Source: Selaginella moellendorffii
Taxonomy: Eukaryota > Streptophyta > Lycopodiopsida > Selaginellales > Selaginellaceae
Assembly (NCBI RefSeq): GCF_000143415.4
Contig: NW_003314382.1
Span: 305,755-365,754 of the forward strand
Reading direction: 5' to 3'
DNA: 60,000 nucleotides
Of this stretch, positions 32,930-44,100 are shown piece by piece. Positions within the stretch are counted from its first letter, which is position 1. Each line of letters opens with the position of its first letter. A model generated the notes under the pieces. That model did no database searches and had not been told where the DNA came from. It worked only from the letters and a program-made list of their open reading frames with translations. Made by a program: the position numbers and the translations under genes.

Positions 32930-35341
32930 TGTATGAAATGTTTCAACTATTGCACATACATAATTTCTGGAGAATCAACCTATTAAAAGTCATGCCAAAC
33001 TTCATAAACTTGCAATCCCACTTTCTGCAATATCCAATATGGTCCCTTCCACTGAGCAAAGAGCCCTTTAAATAAACCACGTACTATAAGATTGGGAAAA
33101 AAAATTAACACCAAGACATCTACTCTATACTTCTTAAGTGAATGATGGTGAGAGTTGTAGCATTGTTGTTATCCCATTTGTACGCAGTCCAATGTTTGGC
33201 AGACTAAGTGGAAGAATGCTTGTTAAATACTGATCCCACGACTTAGCATCAGCAGCTCATGGCAATCACGAAGGTAAACTCAACTTCATTGGTAGTATTG
33301 AATTATGACTATATATGAATTTATATGGTGAAACACCAATAAAACTCTACACCTCTGTTATATACACATACCAAAGAAATAACAAATAACCATTCTAATC
33401 CAAATGTTGAAAGTTCATGTACTTCATGATCATCCTTTACAAGTTCGAACAAACTATTCCACCAAACCATCTAAATGTGTATGATAAAAACTTATGAAGT
33501 GTGGTGTATCCCTAACTGAGATGTCAAAACGTGAAATGCTTTAGCCATAAATGTGGGACTATTATCTAAAAGAATTCGCTCCAAACAATAATGTTAGAAC
33601 ACTACACAATTGAGGAGGAAGTATCCAATAGGAGTTGCAAATACACTAGCAAGAGCATTAACTTCCACCTAGTGAGTAGTTAGAAGCAATAATGACATAC
33701 TCATTGCTAACAGTCGATTGTGGAAAAGGCCCTATTAGATCAAATACCACTAACTCAAATGGATAGGAAATTGCAATTAACTTCAATTATTGTTCTGCAG
33801 CACGAGGGGGATATTATAAGCTTGCAACCAAATACAACTATGCATATATTAGATAATATCACGTCGCATCTCCAGCCAATAGAAAGATTTATGTAGCTTC
33901 TCAATCACATGACGATGTCCTATATGCCTGCCTAGAACAAGAAGCACCACCAGCTGTAAATGATCATCAAGATTCGTCCCCACAAAATAAAAAAAACTAT
34001 CCTTAAAGCAATATTGAAAATGTAAATGCTAAAATGGCAAGTCATCAGCAAGTGATGTAGGATTCTCAAACCTTATTGCATGCCACCAAGGCAATTTTCT
34101 TTCACAAGATGCCAGCGTGGAATATGGTGGCGTAAGTTTTCGAATCCATGGCTCAATTTTTCCAGCCTCATGAATCTCGTCAAATCTTACTCTACACCTT
34201 ATGCACACTAAACATTAAGTACAACAATTGTCGATAGCACAGAATCCTCATAAAAAAAATCTATAGATGCTAGAATAACAAATTTGTCATAAACATAAGA
34301 AGAGAGTGAAGAAGGAAAAAGAGCTCAAGAAAAGGCATTAGTATCAGCTATAGAACTCTCTGGGCGATGAACAACATCAAAATTATATATCTGAAGCTTC
34401 AAAGCCCACCGAGCAGTACAACCAACTAAGGTCTTCCATTTCAGTAATAAAGTAATAGCAATATAATCACCTTCTAATAACATCCAAGAACCGTAGATAT
34501 GCATGAAATTTCTTGAAACCCCAAACTATTATTAAATATTCTTTTTTTATCATGGAGTAGTTCACCTCCACTGGTTGTAATATATGGCTAATATATGCAA
34601 TAGGATGGCATTGACTAAGCACACTCGAGCTCTCTTGCATTAACACATCTCCAAGACTAATATCAACAGTATCTATATGCAAAATGAAAAGTCGAGTGTA
34701 GTCAGGATATACCAAAACTAGAGGAGTCATTAACAACTCTTTAAAATCCATTAGTCGATAAACCAAATGAAAGATGACATTGATGACTTTAATAATGCTC
34801 GCAATGGTGTAGTGTGATTAGAAAGATGATCAATAAAATAACCAAGATGCTGCACCTTGCCCAAGAAGCATTACACATCATTCACACACTTTGGAGTAAG
34901 GAATTTTACAACAGCCATAAGTTTTTTAGGATCAATATGTAAGCCCTCAAAAGAAATATGGTACCCAAAATAAATTGTGTCTTTGGACCTAAACACACAC
35001 TTCGACCACTTCAACTTTAAATCAACTTTACGTAGCCAATCCAACACCTTACGAACATCACAGATGTGTTTTTTTCATATCCCCTCTTGAGTGGATTGAG
35101 ACATTATCAATGAAGTTAGTAGTCATCTTTGGCATATTGTAAAGAACCTCATTTATCATCCGTTGAAAAGTTGCTGGAGTATTGTTCAAACTAAATGGCA
35201 TCACCAAGAACTCATTTAAACCAAATAATGTACGAAAAGTAGTCTTAAGAATATTTTATTTGGCCATCAGTACTTGCCAATACCCAGAAGCAAAATCTAA
35301 TTTGGTGAACCAATAATTTCCCCCCAAACAATCTAAGAGAT
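32930..35341 (-). pseudogene. Element B integrase, RNase H and 3' part of RT
   Basis: Collinear with element A 2440-4900 but broken everywhere. RNase H is best seen at 34467-34766 (FILHIDTVDISLGDVLMQ, HPIAYISHILQPVEVNYS). The DAS motif of RNase H in element A (VDASD) has become IDTVD. Integrase survives only as scattered matches. Most substitutions relative to element A are of the C-to-T or G-to-A type. A small foreign segment lies at 34075-34137. Confidence 0.8.
34075..34137 (+). other. PPR gene scrap inserted in element B
   Basis: About 60 bp that has no counterpart in element A (which has about 14 different bases here) reads on the plus strand HATKAIFFHKMPAWNMVA and then a stop. That is the end of one PPR repeat and the start of the next as found in this window's PPR genes (for example KAVFDRMPAWDSISW). 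Its GC content is higher than the surrounding element. It looks like filler DNA copied from a PPR gene during break repair. Confidence 0.65.
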
Positions 35342-35871
35342 TGTAAGTTTTTGAATTTAGATTTCCCAAGAGGTCACCAATCCAGTATTATTCAAACCCA
35401 AGGACAGTTAACCCTAAGTATTTAAAAACCCTTAACTGATTGAAAAAGGAGATGCACTTTTATTCATATGCTATTTTCCCTCTATATTTGAACTCTGTGA
35501 ATTATCTCTTGAATTGTTCCTTTTAGTTGCTTACAATCCATCATGCTTCCCTACAAGTTCATGCCTTTGTGAATGGAAGCTAAGAGCTGTAGCTCTCTTG
35601 AGAGCCTCACTCTTTTGACACCCTACCCCTCGGGTCAAACTTAGTTGAAGCAAATTGGATCTATTAAATGTCAATTAACATTCACATTAAATGTAACCTC
35701 TTGAATTTGAACTTTCTAAAAGGTCACCCAACCCAGTACTATTCAAACCCAAAGATGCTCAACCCTAAGTAACCCAAAACTTTTAACTAATTAGAAAAGG
35801 GGATGCATTCTTATTCACTCTATTTGAACTCTATGGATCATCTTTCGAGTCGTTCCCTTTGATTGCTTATA
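35342..35871 (-). mobile_element. TRIM-like non-autonomous LTR element nested in element B, with target duplication
   Basis: Direct repeats 35342-35535 (194 bp) and 35692-35871 (180 bp) start TGTAA on the plus strand and end CTTACA or CTTATA. They enclose only 156 bp. GAGAT occurs immediately on both sides (35337-35341 and 35872-35876), an exact 5-bp target duplication. Removing the element rejoins sequence collinear with element A near 4908. There is no coding capacity; about 45 bp including the primer site has been deleted compared with the copy at 37438-37824. Orientation is taken from that copy's primer site. Confidence 0.88.
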
Positions 35872-35876
35872 GAGAT

Positions 35877-37824
35877 TAACAGTATGAGAAAGAGGTGTTA
35901 GGGGAAGAAAGGGGACCTCCCCCAACACTCGCTCAAACACAAGAAAATGCTCTAATGTTTTTCACAAATGCCCACCCACCCCCCACCCCCCACTCGTGGG
36001 GCAAAGGTTTTTATATAAAGAAGATGGGGAATATTCCAAGGATTAGAATATTCCCTCTCTCTCTTACACTCTCTAAATGGCTACACTCTAACATGCAACC
36101 ATGGTAGATCACACTGACTTCAAATACACAAAAACCTCCAAAGGGTGTAAAGTGTACCTCTGCTATTAATGCCAAGTGTTGGTAATTGTGTGAAATAGTA
36201 GAAACTCTAGAAAACAAAGTGGAAAAAGAAAGAAAAGAGGTAGGTATGAAGTTTGAAGACTAAGAGGAAAATTTAGTGGGAAACCCTGTAATCAAATTAG
36301 ATCCTAATGTAAAAGAAAAAGTGCAGAAAAGCATGAAAAGAGAAGAAAAATAGAGGAAAAAGAATGAGTACCCAAAAAATTTAACCCTTACCTAGATTTC
36401 GGCTTAGGAAAGTGTAATATGCAAATGCAACCTCGTAATAACTTCAAGTATGCTCCAAAGATTAGCCGAAATCTAGAAAGAAAGAGAGGTAGAAGAGGGG
36501 ATGCATTGCCCAAGGGTGGTAAGTGTAGAAATGATGAAAGATGGAGTATTATGGTGGAGAAATGGTGGTGGCACTTTGAGAAGGTGGCCATTTCTAAAAG
36601 TGTTAGGCTTATGGTTTAACATGTCGGATTGAAGAAAATCGCAATTAAAAAAGATGGCATAATTGCTAGATTGCTAGTAAAGAGAGGTGGTATGTGTTTA
36701 TTGAGTGCTAGAGTAGGAGAAAGTGGCTTCAGCTTCTATGGCCTTGCTTAAAGATTCACTTAAGTGCCTTCAGTGAATAGGTTCACCTGGTTGGAGAAGG
36801 TCGCTCTAGAAAAACTAACACATCATTGGCAAATGGTCATAATGATATCTCAGAAATAGTATGTTCAAATAAGGTGGTGTTTTTTGTTGCTGGCACATGT
36901 ACATGTGTCTGTGGTATGGTGTAAATATGACTTCAAATAAATATGTGGATGATGGTGAAAGAATGAAAGATGCAAGACATGCATCTAGAGGTAAGTGCAG
37001 GCAATGCTGCTAGGAGTGATTGGTGATGGATTTGTAAGTGTAGATGATATAGAATGGGTGTGGGGAATGTGTAAGGTAAGAGGTACCCATACCGGGCCGT
37101 TAGGCCACGGTGTTTCGCTCCGGCGTCCCGAAGCAAGTGTTGCACTCGAGACTTGGGATTTAGAGGGTCCCATGAACAAGTCTTGTGGTACCAAGGGATG
37201 TTAAGAACCTGGAAGCTTGGTGTGCTTGGCTGTTTGTGCTTGTGGGGAGTGTAGCCGAACCTTAAGTCCAATCTAACCCAAGGAGGGGGATTGGAAGAGA
37301 TTTGGGAATCCGTGGATGGATGGCTAACACTCTGTTGCTCGTGCAGTGAGTAGCTGAAACCAAGTCAGATAGACGAGGTAAGCTGGCAAATTGGAAAGGA
37401 AAAATTTGTGGCTTACAATTTGAATAGCTTACAATCCACCACGCTTCCCTACAAATTCACACTCTCGTAAACGGAAGATGAGAGCCACAGCTCTCCTGAG
37501 AGCCCCACTCTCTTGACACCCTACCCCTCGAGTTGAGCCTAGTGGGAGCAAATTGGACCTGCTAAATATCAATCAACATGTGGTGTGATTCCCCTAACCA
37601 ACCAACAGAGTCGGACTCAAGACCTCTCTAATACCAAATGTAAGCTCCTGAGTTTGGACTTCCCGGGAGGTCCCCCAGCCTAGTATTATTCAAACCCAAG
37701 GACCCAAATATCCCAAAACCCTTAACCAATTGAAAAAGGGGGTGCACTCTTATTCATGGGCCTTTTCCTTTTATATTTGAACTTCATGGATCGTCTCTCG
37801 AGTCGTTCTTTTTGGTTGTTTATA
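35877..37824 (-). mobile_element. Composite insertion in element B ending in a TRIM-family LTR
   Basis: From about 35897 the similarity to element A stops and returns at 37825; 147 bp of element A (about 4934-5080) have no counterpart here. The right part is a TRIM-family half element: LTR at 37639-37824, then on the minus strand a primer site TTTGGTATTAGAG (37626-37638, close to the tRNA-Met consensus), then an internal region to 37438. The opposite LTR is absent. The left part (35897-37437) begins TGTTAGGGG, contains a TATATAAA box at about 36013 and a GC-rich patch at about 37080-37330, and is otherwise unclassified. No intact gene is present. Confidence 0.65.
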
Positions 37825-39674
37825 CTTGACGTTAACACATAAAATCTTGATCTCTTTGGGTGAATGACGATGAATAAAAACCTTGATTGAACAAACATCT
37901 CTAATTGGAATAGGATGACATATTGCAATATTGCCCCATTTGCCTCAGATAATATGTCAAATTCAAAGAAATCAACATACTCCATACCATTACAACACAA
38001 AGACTATCAAAGGGATCAAAAAAGGAAAGAGACAAATAAAATAGAAACTTAGGAGGAAGTAAGGGGACACAAAAGTGATGGAAGTAAAGGTAGAAGCAGA
38101 GGGACAAAGAGGTATAGAAGTGAGGGGAATGGAAAAAATATTAGAAAGGATGAGATAAAAAGGAGAAAACTTAAAGTCACACTTGGCATGATTGTGTCGC
38201 AACTAATCTATACTAAGGATGAAGTTAAAAATTTAACTCGGCACCACCCGCAATGACTACAACTCAAGCTTGATATCACTTACATGCATAATCATATCCA
38301 CTTCATCCCGTACACATGCATGTGTACGGCCATTGCCATAAAAAATGAAAATTGGATTTGCCACATGACATAAATGTAAATGGCAATGTGTGGCAACAAT
38401 TTGAGCAATAGAAGATAAATTTAAACCTATATCCACTAATACAGAGAAAATAATAGGAGACTTGTTGTTATAAAATAGAGTTGGAAAGTAAACATTGGAT
38501 AAACTGGTGCTAAATGAATCCCTTGATAATACTCTTAAAAAAAAAGATGAAAGGGTTACTAACTTATTCATGCAAGGTCCCTCCACTACTTTTGTGACTC
38601 TTCATTTTTCGGATGCATCTTAGTGTTTAGACCTTCTATTTTGTAGTAACACCAATGGGACATTATTGACACCAAGATCTCCACCCAGAAAATAAAAGTT
38701 GCCAATCTAGAAAATTCCAACAATGCTGATAAGTGTGACTAACTTCATCACACGCCCAACAACTAATATTATGACCATGATTATATCCTTGCCTTTATCC
38801 TTAAACTCAAGTAGCAACAACATCAACCTCCATTAAAACAGGACTATCTCCCATAGGAAGTAGAGGTAAAGGATGTGTAGCGAGAAATGGAAGAAGCAAC
38901 ATTTCATAATATTGTGCCAAGTGAAAAACATTATCAAGGGTGATTAGAGTAAATGCATGCATAAGTCCTATAAAATCTTGATAAAGTGTTGGCCACAACA
39001 TTCCCAGCTTAATCCGCTCTGACATATTTGGCTTCACACGAAGCAAGAGGCTTAAAAAATAAATGCCAAACTATATCACTGACTCAGATAACCCTTGACA
39101 AAGACAATATGATTGTTAGAAAGCATTATCACAATTGTTAGCATGTCCAAATGCATATTTAAGGGCATCCAAAATAATACTCCAATCCTCACAAGTGGCT
39201 ACACTCAAACCATTATACCATTACAACACCATCTTTTAAAGACATGTAGGAAACTCATATAAACGTCAAACATTATCTCAAAAATGATATGTGGCAATGA
39301 TTATAAAGTGATTAAACCAATAATACATATCATCCCTAGGATTCCCATGGAAAAAATTTAGTTGAATGTGAGAATTGGCAACAAAAGTAGAAAGAGTTAT
39401 ACCACGCACTGTGAATGGCACTATTAATTGAGTTTGGTTGTTCAATTGCAATTGCATAACATCAAGCAATTGCACCAACTATTACTCCAGAGTCAAAGAA
39501 AGAGGACACTACTACTCTGCGATGAAGATGAATAAAAACAAAAGAAAATAAATGGAAAAAATTAGAAGAAAAAAGAAATCTAAACAATACAAAAGCTAAA
39601 TATAAACAAAAAATCCTAAATTCAAGCACTCTTTAAGGGCAATCAAAGTTGCCCTTTAACTCCACTAACACAAG
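37825..39674 (-). pseudogene. Element B gag, protease and RT start
   Basis: Protease is visible at 38257-38586: ILVDIGLNLSS-like text in place of LVDTGSSLSS, so the catalytic DTG has become DIG. The gag zinc knuckle near 38715-38765 is still whole (C-WA-C-DEVS-H-TYQH-C). Further gag sequence runs to about 39480 (38807-39046 and 39278-39478), followed by an untranslated leader to the LTR at 39675. No tRNA primer site is clearly recognisable next to the LTR. Confidence 0.75.
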
Positions 39675-39844
39675 TGTATGGAATATGGAAAGAAAATATA
39701 AAAAATGTATATATCAATTAGCACAAAAACCCTATCTTATATACAAAAGTGAGTGGTCCGAATTGAAACCAATCCAATAACTACTAAAATCCCACTATAC
39801 TAATATTAGTATATGGCATCATAGCTATACATTTGGACCTCACA
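39675..39844 (-). repeat. 5' LTR of element B, 170 bp
   Basis: Collinear with 32637-32805 (shared blocks caattagcacaaaaaccct-like, tatacaaaagtgagtggt and taatattagtatatggcatc). Differences between the two LTRs are numerous, indicating an old insertion. Confidence 0.85.
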
Positions 39845-40440
39845 ATATAATTTTAATGTTATTAATGAGTTAACCAAATAAAAAATAAATATTTTTACTT
39901 TTAAATTAATCAAATTTAAAATAAACTTTCATCAATCTAGCAGTAAACACTCATCATATATAATGTCTATAATCAAATTCCTTGTTAAAGGTTAAAACAA
40001 TATTAAGAATCTTAAAGTGTAGTTATACTAGGAAGAAGAGGATTTTATTTCAATTTTTTCTAACAATCACAATTTATTCTAACTAACTGGTATGTAATGG
40101 AAGGGTAAAAGGGTCTAAGCAGTTTGAACTTTTCAAAGAGCCCTAAACCCTAGAAAACCTCCATTATAACATATTAAATTTCATAAAAGTATTATATTTG
40201 TTGTTTTGAACTTAAGAATCATAAAATGGAGGAGACCATTTTTTCAAGAAGAAACTTAGAAAAGAGCTTACCAGCACACATGAGATGGAGGGCCCAAAAG
40301 TGTGTGAGGAATCTGGAGAATTTGTGAGATTTTGCGAATCGGTATGTAACTAGGAGGGCGGTAAGATGGCAGGATCAAACACTCTCTTTGACGATTTCCC
40401 TCCAATGCTCCCTAAACCCTAGAAATGGGGGCAGGACCAC
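39845..40440. other. AT-rich spacer; no gene seen
   Basis: Element B ends here. Composition switches sharply to gene-like GC content at about 40430, marking the edge of the gene island. Confidence 0.5.
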
Positions 40441-41162
40441 ATTTTCCCTCTGGCGGCCCCTCTGCGCACACGTCGACGTTGCTCACGTGCCTCTCGACGT
40501 CGATCGTCATCGTCAAAAAGCTTTTCCAGCGGGCGCGTCGGCGACTTAAGCGCAATATTCGTCCTCAGGTAGGAGACCAGCATCTTGGCAAAAAGTAGGT
40601 GCTTTGTTCTAAGTTTCTCGATTTCTTAGCGCTAGATCGTAGAGAGGAGTGGAAGTCACGTCATCGTTTTGTAAGCTCTAGGTAGCCAGTGCCAGTCATT
40701 CTAGCTCCATCTTGTCCCTCTAGCTGGACCACCGTAAGTCTAAGTTCGATTGGATTGTGGGCTCAAGCTCTCCTCCAGCCAGTCGTTTCTCTTCTCTCCT
40801 TTTTTCCTTCTTTCGTTTCCATCCCTTGCTGCTTTAAGAGAAGTTAGCTTCGTAGATTTATCCGCGGAGATTTTAAGAAGTCGGTTGTGTACAGGAATGG
40901 ATTGTCGCCTTCTCGGAGAAACACGACTTTAAGGAGCTTGCTTACGTTGGGTACGTTCGAGCAACAACATGACGGCTTTCGACAATTGGGGAGTTTTCAC
41001 CACGGTAATGTGTGAACTGCCTTTCTAGTTTTCTTAACTCCCTTCTTGCTCTCTTCAGGAGTGTATCTTATCCTGTACTACAGTCTTTGATACCATCCTA
41101 GCATGGCAGTACCGCTTTCGGTCTCGCAGCTGTGAGGTACCTCGGCCAAGTTTCAATTTTTT
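40441..41162 (+). promoter_or_regulatory. Phototropin promoter and 5' UTR with a candidate intron
   Basis: A CACGTG G-box lies at 40484-40489. A likely 54-nt 5' UTR intron spans 41005-41058 (CACG/GTAATG ... CTCTTCAG/GAG), similar in size to the coding introns. An upstream ATG at 40970 opens a frame that would read through the spliced leader and overlap the phototropin start out of frame, a possible uORF. Transcription start is unknown. Confidence 0.4.
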
Positions 41163-44100
41163 ATGGAGTCCACTTCCGGTAGCAAGCAGGACCATTACTT
41201 CTCGCAGCGGTCTTCCAGCATGCCCAAGCCTGTGCGGGATTCTCTGGCTCAACTTCCGAGGGATTCTCGTGGCTCACTCGAAGTTTTCAATCCACAAGGT
41301 TATTCCTCCAAGCCTGCTTCTGTGGTTCCTCGGGGATATGTCCAGGACAGGATACAGGAGCTGAATTTGACTCCGAATAAGAGCCTTCTGGAGAGCCAGA
41401 GCATGAAAGGCACAACAAGTACAGCCGAGCCTCTTCCTTCTTCCGGGTGGACTCTCACAGAGAAACAAAATGATTTCCTTCAAGCATGGCTAGCAAGCTC
41501 TCAGGCGGATAAGCCTCCTAAAGGTGATATAGGCGGAGAAGAGGCACAGGATTGGAACGACGGTGCTGCTGAACTACACGGAAAGGATTCGAAAGCTGCC
41601 CCCGGGACGGAGCCTGAGATCTTGACGAATGCTGTAATTGCCGAGAGGGCGGCAGAATGGGGGCTGACGGTGAAAGCGGACATGAATTCAGGTAAAGTTC
41701 ATGGTGTCAAGGCTCGGACGTCTGCCGAAGAGAAGCGCTCGCGAAGGAACTCGGATATGTCAGGAAGGACTTCGGAGGAACATGAAGGCAGGACGGATTC
41801 TACGTCAGTTCCTCGGGTCTCGAAAGAGCTCAGGGAAGCTCTGTCCACATTTCAGCAGACATTCGTGGTTTCTGATGCGACCAAAGCTGATTATCCGATA
41901 TTATATGCCAGTGCGGGATTTTATAACATGACGGGATACACATCGAAAGAGGTGATTGGCCGTAACTGGTGAGTGCTTCTTTTCCCTTTCTTTTTTCTTG
42001 CGGCACCAGCTGATGGCACTGTTTCCTCTCTCACAGTCGATTTCTCCAAGGCTCTGGAACGGATCCCATCGATGTTTCTAAAATTCGCGACGCCTTAAGA
42101 GAAGGAGAGAGCTTTTGTGGCCGGCTGCTCAACTACAAAAAAGATGGAACTCCTTTCTGGAACCTGCTCACAATCGCTCCAATCAAAGATGAAAATGGCA
42201 AGATATTGAAGTACATTGGGTAAGCGTTTTTATACACAGTTTGCAGGTTAATCTGATTCGGAGTGTTTTTCTCTTTAGAATGCAAGTCGAAGTAAGCAAG
42301 TCCACCGAAGGCAAGAAGGAAAGTGCTTTACGTCCAAACGGACTCCCCGAGTCGCTTATTCGTTACGATGGTAAAGTATGCTGTTTGCATGCCATGAGCT
42401 GTGGATCTAAAACCTCTTATCGCAGCTCGCCAGAAGGACAAGGCAGTCCATTCTGTCACAGAGCTGGTTGAAGCTGTAAAGAGGCCTCATCCTCTCATTG
42501 AACCCGTCGCTGAGCGTGGTCCCGCGGCATCTATTTCTGGTTCAGAACGAAACAATTCAATTCCGAGAAGGCATAGTCTTCCAGATGTTTCAGAGGTAAT
42601 AGGGAAAACTGGTAAATCGAAGAGACGATCATCAGGTTTTTTTAATCTCTTGAGGTACGTTTTCGGCTCTTAAATATTTGCTACATATCTTTCATGCCTT
42701 TGTTAAAGCAGATTCTCGAAAAGTGACCATCCTCACGAGCAGACAATGGACATTTCCGAGCCCGAGCTTATCACATCAACTATTGAAGAAGAAGAGACTC
42801 TGGAGAGTCTTGATATAGATCGTGCAGAAGAAATACGTAAAGGATTTGATCTGGCAACAACTCTTGAACGTATCGAGAAGAATTTCGTTATTACTGATCC
42901 ACGCTTGCCAGACAACCCAATCGTAAGCATGAGAGAAATGTGATGCATGTTAAGGTTTTTCTGTTTAGATATTCGCGTCTGATTCTTTTCTAGAACTGAC
43001 GGAGTACACTCGGGAAGAAATCCTTGGACGAAATTGCAGGTATTTACTTTCATCTTTACTGGCTTTTCATTCATCTTCTGGTTGTCGCTGGAAGGTTTCT
43101 GCAAGGAGCTGGAACTGACGTAGAAACAGTGAAGAAAATTCGCGATGCTATCAAAGAACAGCGCGATATCACAGTTCAGCTGCTTAACTACACAAAGAGT
43201 GGTATGTTATAACGAGAAAAACGTGCTATTCAATTGCTGAGTTATGCCAACAGGCAAACCATTCTGGAACCTCTTCCACTTGCAGGCAATGAAAGACAAC
43301 CAGGCGAGTTTTAAACTTTTTTATTTTTATATTTCTGATGTATTCTTTTGTCTAAATACTTTCCAGGGAGAGTTGCAATACTTTATAGGTGTGCAACTTG
43401 ATGGGAGTGAGTACATAGAACCCATTCGTCAGAGACTCTCAGAGAGAACGGAACAAGAAGGTGCCAAAGTGGTTAGTGTGTTGCCGACATATAGTTTGTG
43501 CTGCGCAATTCTAACACTCATTTACTTTTCAAGGTTCGCGCGACTGCTGCCAATGTTGATGAAGCTGTTCGAGAGCTTCCTGATGCAAACCAAGTCAGGT
43601 TCCTTCTAACACATGATTAGTTTCTTGTTTGTCTCTCGATGCCAACGAGATGTTGTTTCTTTTGTTCCTGTCCAGACACCTGACGACCTTTGGGCTAAAC
43701 ACTCTAAAGTCGTCTATCCAAAGCCCCATAAAGTCAACAGCCCCGCTTGGGATGCCATTAAAAAGGTTCATTTAAACTTATGTTTCGAACTCTACAGTTT
43801 TCCTGTTTGTTTTTAAATGCAGATTCGAACTAGTGGCGAGAAGCTGGGACTCCACCATTTTCGGCCTGTCAAATCTCTTGGGTTTGGTGACACAGGAAGG
43901 TGAGTTTTTACATAGTGGTTTCTTATATATGGGATTAAAAAGCCTTTTTGTGATGGCAGTGTACATTTAGTAGAGTTGAAAGGTTCCAGCCAGTATTTTG
44001 CCATGAAGAGCATGGACAAGAGCGTGATGATAAACAGGAACAAGGTGATATCTCTGTGAACTTTGAAACTCACACTGATCTTTTGAACAGGTTCATCGTG

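Larger units (their letters stand above)
32637..39844 (-). mobile_element. Ty3/gypsy element B with both LTRs, heavily decayed and carrying nested insertions
   Basis: Short direct repeats at 32637-32805 and 39675-39844 enclose gag, protease, RT, RNase H and integrase remnants collinear with element A on the minus strand. A polypurine tract abuts the left LTR. Nested insertions interrupt RT: a TRIM-like element at 35342-35871 and a composite block at about 35897-37824. The 5-bp flanks (GTGGG left, ATATA right) do not match, so no target duplication survives. Every coding region is broken. Confidence 0.85.

Noticed and set aside
36985-37204. Overlapping frames in the GC-richer patch at 37.0-37.3 kb
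   Set aside because: Both strands are open over the same bases and no family is recognisable; the patch lies inside a composite retroelement insertion.
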